Origin: Candidatus Methanoperedens sp.
Lineage (GTDB): Archaea; Halobacteriota; Methanosarcinia; Methanosarcinales; Methanoperedenaceae
Direction of reading: 5' to 3'
Assembly: GCA_028679855.1 (NCBI GenBank)
Contig: JAJRAP010000195.1
Span: forward strand, 1-9,060
Length of the DNA: 9,060 nt
Shown here: piece after piece, positions 1 through 5,684 of the stretch
Numbering within the stretch: position 1 is the first letter of the stretch
Layout of the letters: every line of letters starts with the position of its first letter
Made by a program: the position numbers and the translations under genes
Notes under the pieces: generated by a model
What the model saw: only the letters and a program-made list of their open reading frames with translations
Database searches by the model: none
Told to the model about the DNA's origin: nothing

Positions 1-63
1 AAGGAGTGGCATTTCTGCAATTTGTGATGTAACTTCTTGTCACGGCAAATCAATTCTTTCCAC
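1..63 (-). other. possible 5' end of another minus-strand CDS, interrupted by an in-frame TGA
   Basis: Reading the minus strand, the end of the 63-residue gene supplies a good Shine-Dalgarno stretch (GGAGGTGTGAT, about 66-76), followed at 63-61 by GTG. From this GTG the frame reads VERIDLP, then TGA at 42-40, then QEVTSQIAEMPLL to the window edge. Both halves look protein-like, and the 2-nt gap to the upstream gene is typical of a third cotranscribed gene. A single C-to-T change (CGA to TGA) would explain the stop. Other readings are a downstream start at ATG 12-10, a different frame, or no gene at all. Only 63 bases are visible, so the product cannot be named; a second radical SAM partner is a guess from the neighbour alone. 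Confidence 0.25.
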
Positions 64-65
64 TA

Positions 66-257
66 TCACACCTCCACATCCATCTCCTCATCCGCCCTCA
101 CCTCCGTCCTCTCATGCTTCTCCTCATACTTCCTCTGCGCCGCCCACATCGCGGGCGCATCCTTGCTCCTCCCCCTGAGATTATCGCCTGACTTTTCGCC
201 ACCAACTTTAAAATAATCAGCAAGCGGCATGGTCTGGAAATCATCGAATACTTCCAA
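66..257 (-). CDS. small charged protein of unknown function (63 aa)
   Basis: I do not recognise this protein. It is 63 residues long and soluble, has no membrane segment or cysteine, and ends in a strongly charged tail (KYEEKHERTEVRADEEMDVEV spans residues 43-63). Support for it being real is mostly context. Its TTG start (257-255) overlaps the 3' end of the radical SAM gene by 17 nt, and its last codons contain the ribosome-binding site of the possible next gene, a pattern typical of translational coupling. The Shine-Dalgarno stretch GGGAG lies too close to the TTG, so an internal ATG at residue 10 (MPLADYF) is an alternative start, although no clear ribosome-binding site precedes it. A chance open frame cannot be excluded at this length. 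Confidence 0.45.
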   Translation of the reverse strand: MEVFDDFQTMPLADYFKVGGEKSGDNLRGRSKDAPAMWAAQRKYEEKHERTEVRADEEMDVEV

Positions 258-1227
258 GCTCCCTTTTTATCCCCTCTTTCTCCCGTTCATCCGGTTCTCC
301 CGGAAAATTGTATATCCTTGAGAAAGTCTCATTCGCCATAGGGCGATTGCAATCAGGGCATCCTGAGGTCTGGAAAGCCTTTCCATCCTCTATTATTCTC
401 ACAATAGCGTCCCTCCCTACACCGAAATCAGAAAGTATGCCATCAGAAAACCTCATGTCACTGTAAGTTGCCATTCCCTCGGTGAGAAGATATCTTGCAA
501 GCTGAACAGATCGATAGTGCCTTATGCTGTCTTCTATATTCGGTTCAATCGACAGTTGGGCGCCCCGGACATAAGTATATGAGAAGAGGGCTGTATTGAT
601 CTTGTGTTTTTGCAATTCATCAATGATCCTCACCGCTTCCTCATCCGTCTCTCCCAGACCGAGAATAAGATGAGTTCCTACTTTTCCGAAAATTCGCACG
701 CCCCGCTTCAGCCCGTCCATGTGCCTATCCCAGGAGTACGGTCCACCCGTAGCTTTTCCTTTTATCTTATCGAACAAACCGGGCGCGCAGGCATCAAGCT
801 GAATCACAAGCTCATTAACGCCCAGGGCTTTTAATTCCCTGTACTGTTCATCACCGAGAGGGAAGACAGAAAGCGATATGGGTATCTCGCTTTCCTCACG
901 GATCTTTTTTATCAGGTAAACCGTATCCTTCCACCATTCACCATAAAGCGCTGTCTGTATGCAGGCGCGCGCGAGGTAGCCTTTTTGATACGCCATCTTA
1001 AGGCGCTGTACAACTGCTTCAAGGTCTGCGGGCATGTACATGCCGCGGGCAATGTGAGTCAAATCCGCCTGCGAACCTGAAGCCTGGGCACAGAACAGGC
1101 AGTTCGCAGCGCATCGTTTTTCTGTGAATATCTGGAGGTACGCCGTTGTGGGCGGAGTGTCCATCTGTACGAGTTCCAGCCCGAGAACTCCAAGTGTTCC
1201 CATTGATGCCCTGACCTTTGGTGCCAT
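241..1227 (-). CDS. radical SAM protein, biotin synthase-like (COG2516 type)
   Basis: This is a radical SAM enzyme of about 328 residues. Numbering from a TTG three codons upstream (1236-1234), the SAM-binding 4Fe-4S motif is C42-x3-C46-x2-C49 (CAANCLFC) after a YLQIFTEKRC strand. The (beta-alpha) barrel follows, with motifs such as LILGLGETDEEA. The C-terminus carries SGCPDCNRP, a CxxC that could hold a second cluster. The overall plan resembles archaeal 'biotin synthase-related' proteins. Some BioB-like archaeal proteins act in lipoate synthesis (LipS1/LipS2), which is a possible role here, but the sequence alone does not show the substrate. I prefer ATG 1227-1225 as start: there is no Shine-Dalgarno site, and a TATA-like element lies about 29 nt upstream, fitting a leaderless message. 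A small unknown gene overlaps its 3' end, so the two are probably cotranscribed. Confidence 0.88.
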   Translation of the reverse strand: MAPKVRASMGTLGVLGLELVQMDTPPTTAYLQIFTEKRCAANCLFCAQASGSQADLTHIARGMYMPADLEAVVQRLKMAYQKGYLARACIQTALYGEWWKDTVYLIKKIREESEIPISLSVFPLGDEQYRELKALGVNELVIQLDACAPGLFDKIKGKATGGPYSWDRHMDGLKRGVRIFGKVGTHLILGLGETDEEAVRIIDELQKHKINTALFSYTYVRGAQLSIEPNIEDSIRHYRSVQLARYLLTEGMATYSDMRFSDGILSDFGVGRDAIVRIIEDGKAFQTSGCPDCNRPMANETFSRIYNFPGEPDEREKEGIKRELGSIR

Positions 1228-1250
1228 AAAGTACAACTATTCGGGCATCC

Positions 1251-1260
1251 ATATATAATA
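1251..1260 (-). promoter_or_regulatory. TATA-like element for the radical SAM gene
   Basis: The 35-nt gap between the two divergent genes contains ATATATAATA (read as TATTATATAT on the minus strand). Its centre is about 29 nt before ATG 1227, the spacing expected of an archaeal TATA box driving a leaderless transcript. The same element is too close to the phosphoesterase start to serve that gene. No experimental evidence; assigned by pattern and spacing only. Confidence 0.35.
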
Positions 1261-1262
1261 CC

Positions 1263-1940
1263 ATGCTTATCGGTCTGATATCAGATGTTCATTCCAATGC
1301 AGTGGCGTTAGAAAACGTACTCTCGATCCTTGATGAGATGGGTGTGGAAAAAATACTACATGCAGGCGATATAATAGGTTATAACCCGTATCCTAATGAG
1401 ACCGTTGAATTATTCAAAAAGAATAAGATCATCTCTATTCTGGGGAATCATGAAAGGGCACTGATCTCAGGAGATATTTCTGATTTTAACCCATACGCTG
1501 CGGCGGCTCTTCTGTGGACAAGAAGGGTCATGTCGCCAGAAAATCTCAGTTACATCAAGTCACTTAAGAGCCGGGAACACATGATAATCGACAAAACCCG
1601 TATAGTCGTAATTCACGGCAGCCCGAGAGATGTTGACGAATACGTATTTCCGGTGAACGTGAGCGCTCATTTCCTAGCGGCAACAAAAGCAGATGTTCTG
1701 GTACTGGGGCACACCCACGTCCAGTTCAAAAAGGAGTACTCTCTGGGCACGGTACTGAACCCGGGCTCTGTGGGTCAGCCCAGGGACGAGAATCCAGAGG
1801 CAGCTTTTGCTGTATATGATACTGCCACAGGCGAGACACAACTCAAGAGGACAGGCTACAATATCGAGAAAGTTATAGAAGACATGCACAGCGCACATCT
1901 TCCCGATAAACTCGGTTTAAGGTTAAGGTTAGGTCTTTAG
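1263..1940 (+). CDS. metallophosphoesterase, YfcE/MJ0936-like
   Basis: A 225-residue single-domain calcineurin-like phosphoesterase. All metal-binding blocks are present in order: D8-V-H10 (SDVHSN), G35-D36 (HAGDIIGY), G61-N-H63-E (LGNHER), H118 (VIHGSP) and G149-H-T-H152 (LGHTH). These coordinate a two-metal centre that hydrolyses phosphomonoesters or phosphodiesters. The cellular substrate of this archaeal family is not known from sequence. There is no signal peptide, so it should be cytosolic. The ATG encodes the first residue of the core beta strand, so the start is firm. No Shine-Dalgarno site precedes it and the message may be leaderless. The 3' end overlaps the convergent ferredoxin gene by 4 nt. 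The final codons contain a short TTAAGG-type tandem repeat (about 1916-1933) giving the C-terminal LRLRLGL. Confidence 0.9.
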   Translation: MLIGLISDVHSNAVALENVLSILDEMGVEKILHAGDIIGYNPYPNETVELFKKNKIISILGNHERALISGDISDFNPYAAAALLWTRRVMSPENLSYIKSLKSREHMIIDKTRIVVIHGSPRDVDEYVFPVNVSAHFLAATKADVLVLGHTHVQFKKEYSLGTVLNPGSVGQPRDENPEAAFAVYDTATGETQLKRTGYNIEKVIEDMHSAHLPDKLGLRLRLGL

Positions 1941-2155
1941 CACGAACTGTGCTTGATAGCCTTTGTGGGACATGCATCCACGCAGGCGCAGCATTCGATG
2001 CATTCATCCACTTTTGTGGCTTTGGATTTTCCGTCTATGATCTCAAAAACATTGGTCGGGCAGACGTTAACGCACTCTCCGTCGGCGTTGCACTTATCTT
2101 CATCTATCTGTATCGTCAGGGCTGCACCCTTGCTCTCGTATTTTTTTACTGCCAT
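1937..2155 (-). CDS. small ferredoxin (2 x Fe-S), copy 1, with Asp in the first cluster motif
   Basis: A 72-residue bacterial/archaeal-type ferredoxin, a cytosolic low-potential electron carrier. The first cluster motif is C22-x2-D25-x2-C28-x3-C32-P: the usual second cysteine is aspartate, as in Pyrococcus furiosus ferredoxin, where Asp can ligate a 4Fe-4S cluster or leave a 3Fe-4S cluster. The second motif is complete (C52-x2-C55-x2-C58-x3-C62-P), with an additional C56 and a C-terminal C72. It is paralogous to the ferredoxin at 2368-2586, identical at 50 of 72 residues. The ATG is preceded by a weak site (CTGGATAAATATTC), poorer than that of the other copy. The partner enzyme is unknown; nearby candidates are the siroheme reductase and the radical SAM protein. 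Confidence 0.9.
   Translation of the reverse strand: MAVKKYESKGAALTIQIDEDKCNADGECVNVCPTNVFEIIDGKSKATKVDECIECCACVDACPTKAIKHSSC
1944..1984. repeat. 41-nt direct repeat, copy A (3' end of ferredoxin 1)
   Basis: This stretch is identical to 2375-2415. It covers about the last 13 codons of the ferredoxin gene. The two copies lie exactly 431 nt apart, the same spacing as the two start codons, so the tandem genes are collinear without indels in their coding parts. Confidence 0.85.
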
Positions 2156-2249
2156 GAATATTTATCCAGGATGAATGCTAAGTATTTCTGCTCTTGCTCA
2201 AATGTTTTGGAGGGTAGATGGTGTATAATCGTTTGGTTTTTGATATCCA

Positions 2250-2309
2250 GAACCGCAGATTAACGCGGGTACGCTATCATAAATCTGCGTTCATCGGTTT
2301 CATGATAGC
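2250..2309. repeat. degenerate palindromic repeat between the two ferredoxin genes
   Basis: The 212-nt gap between the ferredoxins contains GAACCGCAGATTAACGCGGG (2250-2269) facing AAATCTGCGTTCATCGGTTTC (2281-2301). The reverse complement of the second arm, GAAACCG-ATGAACGC-AGATTT, aligns with the first arm apart from a 3-nt gap and a few mismatches. An inner pair GCTATCAT (2273-2280) and ATGATAGC (2302-2309) can also form a stem. The arms resemble the AACCGCAGAT-AACGC-AGATTT type of dispersed palindrome that I recall from many archaeal and bacterial genomes. It may be a non-autonomous repeat remnant that inserted between the duplicated genes. No open frame or transposase is associated. Confidence 0.55.
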
Positions 2310-2367
2310 CTTCAAACTTTTTTACAGCCTCGGAGGGGATCTCTTATAATAATAATACATCCTGAAA

Positions 2368-2586
2368 TCAGCAAGAACTGTGCTTGATAGCCTTTGTGGG
2401 ACATGCATCCACGCATAAACAGCATTCGGTACAATCATCTATACGTGTCGCATGCGATTTACCTTCTACTATATCAAAAACAGTGGCAGGGCATTCTTCA
2501 ACACATGCTCCATCGCCATCGCATTTGTCTTCATCAATCTCGATCGTTACAGTTGCATCTTTGTTCTGGTATTTTTTTACTGCCAT
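2368..2586 (-). CDS. small ferredoxin (2 x Fe-S), copy 2, with Asp in the first cluster motif
   Basis: Second 72-residue ferredoxin. The first motif is C22-x2-D25-x2-C28-x3-C32-P, again with aspartate in place of the second cysteine. The second motif, C52-x2-C55-x2-C58-x3-C62-P, is complete and followed by the tail KAIKHSSC. The start is well supported: CTGGAG (2595-2600 on the plus strand) lies 8 nt before the ATG. It is more acidic than copy 1 around residues 23-41. It lies downstream of the alanine dehydrogenase on the same strand (127-nt gap), but a T-run (2699-2704) and possible TATA-like sequence near 2625-2633 suggest its own transcript. A redox role is certain from the motifs; the partner is not. 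Two near-identical small ferredoxins with different central surfaces may serve different enzymes. Confidence 0.9.
   Translation of the reverse strand: MAVKKYQNKDATVTIEIDEDKCDGDGACVEECPATVFDIVEGKSHATRIDDCTECCLCVDACPTKAIKHSSC
2375..2415. repeat. 41-nt direct repeat, copy B (3' end of ferredoxin 2)
   Basis: Identical in all 41 positions to 1944-1984, while the central parts of the two genes differ at many positions. Similarity continues a few bases past the stop codons (TAGCAC versus TCAGCAA context). Confidence 0.85.
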
Positions 2587-2713
2587 GATTATTTCTCCAG
2601 GATTGTAGATTGGTTGATTATTGGCTTAAATGTTTCTGATTTTAAAGAGATATTTGACTTTTAGTGCTTCGTCGAGACAGCAGGGATGTCGATGTTAGAA
2701 AAAATTCCGAGGA

Positions 2714-3700
2714 TCAGAATTGCAGCAACATCACACCGATTTTTTTCTCAAGCGCCTTCCTGTACACCATATCCGCAGTCGCCACATCCTGTATCGCAAG
2801 CCCTGTCGAGTCAAAGACCGTGATATCCGAATCACTCACCCTTCCTTTCTTCTTGCCAACAATCACCTCACCCAGCTCGCAGCAGATATCCTTTATAGTG
2901 ATCAATTTCTTTGATATTGGCACATTGACCTCGCCCGAATGCGACGCCTGCGGGATGTCATCCACCACGACTTTTGCGCGCTTTAATATCGCAGGATCAA
3001 GCTCTTCCTTGCCTGGTGCATCCGCACCTATCGCATTTATGTGAGTACCATCTGGTATCCACTCGTTTTTCACTATTGGCTCTCTGGAAGGCGTTGTGGT
3101 CACAAGTATATCGCAATCGCTAACTTCCCTGATACTACTTTTAACAGTTATCTCGCAGCCCACCTTTTTCTCCATATTATCTTTAAATTCCAGGTTACTT
3201 TTTTCAGAAATGCTTGTAACTTTTACTTCCCCTATGTCTATGACCTCGTTTATCGCCATCAGCTGCGTTTTTGCCTGGTTTCCCGACCCCACGAATCCAA
3301 CAACTTTCGAATTCTTCCTCGCAAGATATTTCACAGCTATCCCTCCTGCAGCGCCAGTCCTCATATCTGTTAGAAGCGTGCCGTCCATTACTGCAAGCGG
3401 CGCGCCGGTCTTTGTTGAGTTAAGGATAACGAGAGCCATCACCGTAGGAAGCCCTTTCTTCGGATTATCGGGATGGACGTTTACTATCTTTACCCCTGTG
3501 ATATCTGCTTCCTCGAGGTACGCCGGCATCGTCCTCAGGTCGCCATTATGCTTTTTAAAGTAAAGGTACAGCTTGGGCGGCATCTGGACTTTCTTCAGAC
3601 CGTGCTGCCTGAAAGCCTCTTCAACTGCCTTGAGCGTCCCTTTCATATCAAAAAGCGATTCCACATCGTTTTTATTTAGCCAGAGGATCTGATTTTCCAT
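2714..3700 (-). CDS. ala: alanine dehydrogenase, archaeal type (ornithine cyclodeaminase/mu-crystallin family)
   Basis: A 328-residue member of the ornithine cyclodeaminase/mu-crystallin family, most like archaeal NAD-dependent alanine dehydrogenase (alanine + NAD to pyruvate + ammonia), first described in Archaeoglobus. Visible features: substrate-binding R56 and K71 (GDLRTMPAY, GVKIVNVHP), the RTGAAGG segment (114-120), a Rossmann dinucleotide motif G135-F-V-G138-S-G140-N-Q-A, and the conserved DSTGLAIQD block (297-305). Length is normal for the family. The ATG is preceded by AAAGGGTG at a suitable distance. It is divergent from the siroheme reductase across a 129-nt gap rich in TATA-like sequence. 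A run of six T on the minus strand (2699-2704) just past the stop may end transcription. Ornithine cyclodeaminase or another imine reductase activity is possible, as close relatives differ in substrate. Confidence 0.82.
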   Translation of the reverse strand: MENQILWLNKNDVESLFDMKGTLKAVEEAFRQHGLKKVQMPPKLYLYFKKHNGDLRTMPAYLEEADITGVKIVNVHPDNPKKGLPTVMALVILNSTKTGAPLAVMDGTLLTDMRTGAAGGIAVKYLARKNSKVVGFVGSGNQAKTQLMAINEVIDIGEVKVTSISEKSNLEFKDNMEKKVGCEITVKSSIREVSDCDILVTTTPSREPIVKNEWIPDGTHINAIGADAPGKEELDPAILKRAKVVVDDIPQASHSGEVNVPISKKLITIKDICCELGEVIVGKKKGRVSDSDITVFDSTGLAIQDVATADMVYRKALEKKIGVMLLQF

Positions 3701-3758
3701 AATAGCACCCTTTTCCTTTATACATGATTATTGTCCATTATCTGCTTATAGATTTCGA

Positions 3759-3825
3759 ATAATTTAAATCCCGATGAGTTAAGCACACCCAGAACCATAT
3801 AAATATCATCCAGAATATCGAGGAG
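3759..3825 (+). promoter_or_regulatory. promoter and ribosome-binding site of the siroheme reductase-APS reductase pair
   Basis: Two TATA-like elements precede the gene: AATTTAAATC (about 3761-3770) and CATATAAATA (about 3796-3805). A strong site GAGGAG (3820-3825) lies 4 nt before ATG 3830. The nearer TATA would start transcription close to the ribosome-binding site, so the farther one, giving a leader of about 40 nt, fits better. The AATTTAAATT-like element is nearly symmetrical and could also serve the divergent alanine dehydrogenase. Confidence 0.4.
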
Positions 3826-3829
3826 AACA

Positions 3830-4690
3830 ATGAGCCTTAAAAAACTTGACGTCGCAACCCTGAAAAAATCCGGTTACATGAAGCAGCGCCAGAAAGACCT
3901 GTTCGTTGTCAGGCTGCGCATGCCATGCGGCAATGTGACATGCGAGCAGCTTACCGACATTAGCCGTATCGCCAAGAAATACGGAACAGGATACATCCAT
4001 ATCACAACGCGCCAGGGGATGCAGATACCTGATGTAAATATCCATAACCTTGACGCCATCACGAAAGAACTTGAAGATAACGGAACCCCGCCAGGCTCAT
4101 GCGGACCCCGGGTGCGCAATATCATCTCATGCCCCGGAAACCTGGAATGCAATTACGGCATAATAGACACCTACGGCATGGGAGGAATGCTGGATAAGGA
4201 GTTCTTTGGCAAGGACATGCCTGTGAAGATAAAGTTCGCTGTTACTGGATGCCCCAACGCCTGCGCAAAACCGCAGGAGAACGACCTGGGAGTAATGGGG
4301 ATACTCAAGCCAGCTATCTATGCAGAGGATTGCACAGGCTGCGGGACGTGTACCTTCATATGCCCCGAGAAAGCTATCCTCATCGATGATGATAAAGCAA
4401 ATATAATCTGGGAGAAATGCAACCTGTGCGGCGCCTGTGTTGGCGCATGCCCGACAGATCTGATAAAAGAGGAATGGAAAGGCTATAAGATATTTGTAGG
4501 CGGCAAGATCGGCAAACATCCCAAACTCGGAAGAGAGCTAACTGATGCGAAAACACCGCAGGAAACAATTGCTATCTTCTGGAAGATAATCGACTGGTCA
4601 AAGAAGAACACCAATGTTGGTGAGAGGTTCGGTGACTGTCTTGACAGGGTGGGATTTGAGATATTCAGCAAAGATATCATGGGAAAATAA
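3830..4690 (+). CDS. small siroheme sulfite/nitrite reductase-like protein with fused ferredoxin domain
   Basis: A 286-residue protein of the dissimilatory-type sulfite reductase-like group (Fsr C-terminal half / AsrC-like). The N-terminal ferredoxin-like half contains the substrate/siroheme region with THIT-like HITTRQGMQ (57-65). The siroheme-4Fe-4S motif is C101-x5-C107 (SCPGNLECNYG) with C141-x3-C145 (GCPNAC). A two-cluster ferredoxin insert follows: C168-x2-C171-x2-C174-x3-C178-P and C197-x2-C200-x2-C203-x3-C207-P. The protein is cytosolic, with no signal or membrane segment. It would reduce sulfite (or nitrite) by six electrons. The F420H2-oxidising half of methanogen Fsr is absent, so electrons must come from a separate donor, perhaps a ferredoxin. 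It is followed after 19 nt by APS reductase, which makes sulfite, so sulfite to sulfide is the likely reaction. Nitrite reduction or a biosynthetic role remain possible. Confidence 0.85.
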   Translation: MSLKKLDVATLKKSGYMKQRQKDLFVVRLRMPCGNVTCEQLTDISRIAKKYGTGYIHITTRQGMQIPDVNIHNLDAITKELEDNGTPPGSCGPRVRNIISCPGNLECNYGIIDTYGMGGMLDKEFFGKDMPVKIKFAVTGCPNACAKPQENDLGVMGILKPAIYAEDCTGCGTCTFICPEKAILIDDDKANIIWEKCNLCGACVGACPTDLIKEEWKGYKIFVGGKIGKHPKLGRELTDAKTPQETIAIFWKIIDWSKKNTNVGERFGDCLDRVGFEIFSKDIMGK

Positions 4691-4709
4691 TGATTGGCAG
4701 GGATAATAA

Positions 4710-5423
4710 ATGGAACGTAATATTGAACAATTAGCAAAAGAATATGAAAACAAGACGCCGCAGGAAATAATTGACCTGGCACTTTCAAAATTCTCGAATA
4801 TCGCGATCTCATTCAGCGGTGCTGAGGATGTGGTATTGATCGATATGGCAAAAAGGACAGGAAAGAACTTCAGGGTTTTTTCGCTTGATACCGGACGCCT
4901 GCATCCAGAAACCTACGAGTTCATAGAAAGGGTCAGGAAAGCATATAATATTAAAATAGAGATATTCTTCGCAAACCGCGACGCGACTGAGAAACTCGTG
5001 AAAGAAAAAGGATTATTTTCTTTCTGCAACGACGGTCACAAGGAATGCTGCGACGTTCGAAAGGTCGATCCCTTAAAGCGTGCACTCAACACGGTGGACG
5101 CATGGATAACAGGACAGCGCAAAGACCAGAGCCCGGGCACAAGAGCCAGCGTTCCTGTCATCCAGAAAGATCCCACGTTTGGCACTGGCAAACTTGTGAA
5201 GTTCAATCCGCTCGCGAACTGGAGTTCAAAACAGGTGTGGGATTACATCCGGGAAAATGATGTTCCTTTCAATAAACTGCATGAAAAAGGATACGTCAGC
5301 ATTGGGTGCGAGCCTTGCACAAAGCCAGTCCTGCCTGGACAGCATGAGCGCGAAGGGCGCTGGTGGTGGGAAGATGCCACAAAGAAGGAATGCGGGCTGC
5401 ATGCAGGGAATGTGAAGAAGTAG
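4710..5423 (+). CDS. cysH: adenylylsulfate (APS) reductase, iron-sulfur CysH type
   Basis: A 237-residue assimilatory sulfonucleotide reductase that converts APS to sulfite and AMP through an enzyme S-sulfocysteine, using thioredoxin-like reductant. The PP-loop is SFSGAEDVV (34-42), followed by [12 protein letters not shown] (58-69). The 4Fe-4S ligands C113-C114 (ECCDVRKV) and C200-x2-C203 (GCEPCTKP) are present; this four-cysteine set marks enzymes that use APS rather than PAPS. The catalytic cysteine is C228 in [18 protein letters not shown] (134-145) is the conserved Arg-containing loop. The family-normal length and intact motifs indicate a working enzyme. It follows the siroheme reductase by 19 nt, with a weak GGGAT site, so the two form an operon for sulfate assimilation. 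ATP sulfurylase is not in the window. PAPS use is unlikely but not excluded. Confidence 0.93.
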   Translation: MERNIEQLAKEYENKTPQEIIDLALSKFSNIAISFSGAEDVVLIDMAKRTGKNFRVFSLDTGRLHPETYEFIERVRKAYNIKIEIFFANRDATEKLVKEKGLFSFCNDGHKECCDVRKVDPLKRALNTVDAWITGQRKDQSPGTRASVPVIQKDPTFGTGKLVKFNPLANWSSKQVWDYIRENDVPFNKLHEKGYVSIGCEPCTKPVLPGQHEREGRWWWEDATKKECGLHAGNVKK

Positions 5424-5439
5424 AGAATGATAACTATAG

Positions 5440-5608
5440 TCAAGTTCTTAAATAAGTTTGAAAACCAACTGGCGCATACACCATAAACCCTGAGATCGTT
5501 GCTATGGGTTTGTCGTTGCGCAGCCTGTATCTTGTTTCGCAGTACCCAACATTCAGATACCGAGTCCGCCATGAACTTCAATTCATAAATGAACATGAAA
5601 AAATTTAA
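5440..5608. other. intergenic segment open in several frames; possible dispersed repeat or decayed element
   Basis: The 243-nt gap between cysH and the rhodanese contains a stretch without stops in at least three frames. Plus strand 5462-5608 reads through 48 codons (includes MGLSLRSLYLVSQYPTFRYR from ATG 5504). Minus strand 5577-5440 reads 45 codons (includes TRYLNVGYCETRYRLRNDKP, then FMVYAPVGF). A third minus frame is continuous with a long shadow of cysH. None has a ribosome-binding site. Base composition (about 45-50% GC) is richer than the flanking AT-rich spacer, so the segment looks inserted or conserved for some reason. It may be a relic of a mobile element, a dispersed repeat, or a small gene; I cannot tell which. 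Confidence 0.35.
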
Positions 5609-5637
5609 AAATATTACGATTAAGTTTATCTCTCATA

Positions 5638-5648
5638 ACTTATAAAAT
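5638..5648 (+). promoter_or_regulatory. TATA box of the rhodanese lipoprotein gene
   Basis: ACTTATAAAAT is a good archaeal TATA box. A start about 26 nt after its centre would fall near 5669, giving a 16-nt leader with GAGAGTGATC before ATG 5685, or nearly a leaderless message from ATG 5667. Confidence 0.45.
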
Positions 5649-5684
5649 ATCAGTTATACCCTCTGGATGAGAGTGATCCAAAGT

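Noticed and set aside
1916..1933. Telomere-like TTAAGGTTAAGGTTAGG tandem
   Set aside because: It is under three units, lies in the coding end of the phosphoesterase gene (LRLRLGL), and has no further copies. A chance or slippage repeat is sufficient.
1949..2263. 104-codon plus-strand open frame over ferredoxin 1 and the spacer
   Set aside because: It is antisense to a ferredoxin with complete cluster motifs and simply runs into the palindromic repeat.
3096..3563. 155-codon open frame on the plus strand inside the alanine dehydrogenase gene
   Set aside because: It is antisense to a gene with clear family motifs, is Ser/Thr/Phe/Ile-rich as antisense frames often are, and shows no ribosome-binding site or known domain.
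4127..4519. 130-codon minus-strand open frame under the siroheme reductase gene
   Set aside because: It is a shadow of cysteine- and glycine-rich cluster motifs on the plus strand, with no start signal or recognisable product.
5243..5596. 117-codon minus-strand open frame across the end of cysH and the following spacer
   Set aside because: Its C-terminal half is antisense to cysH. Only the intergenic part is of interest, and that is reported as a multi-frame segment.
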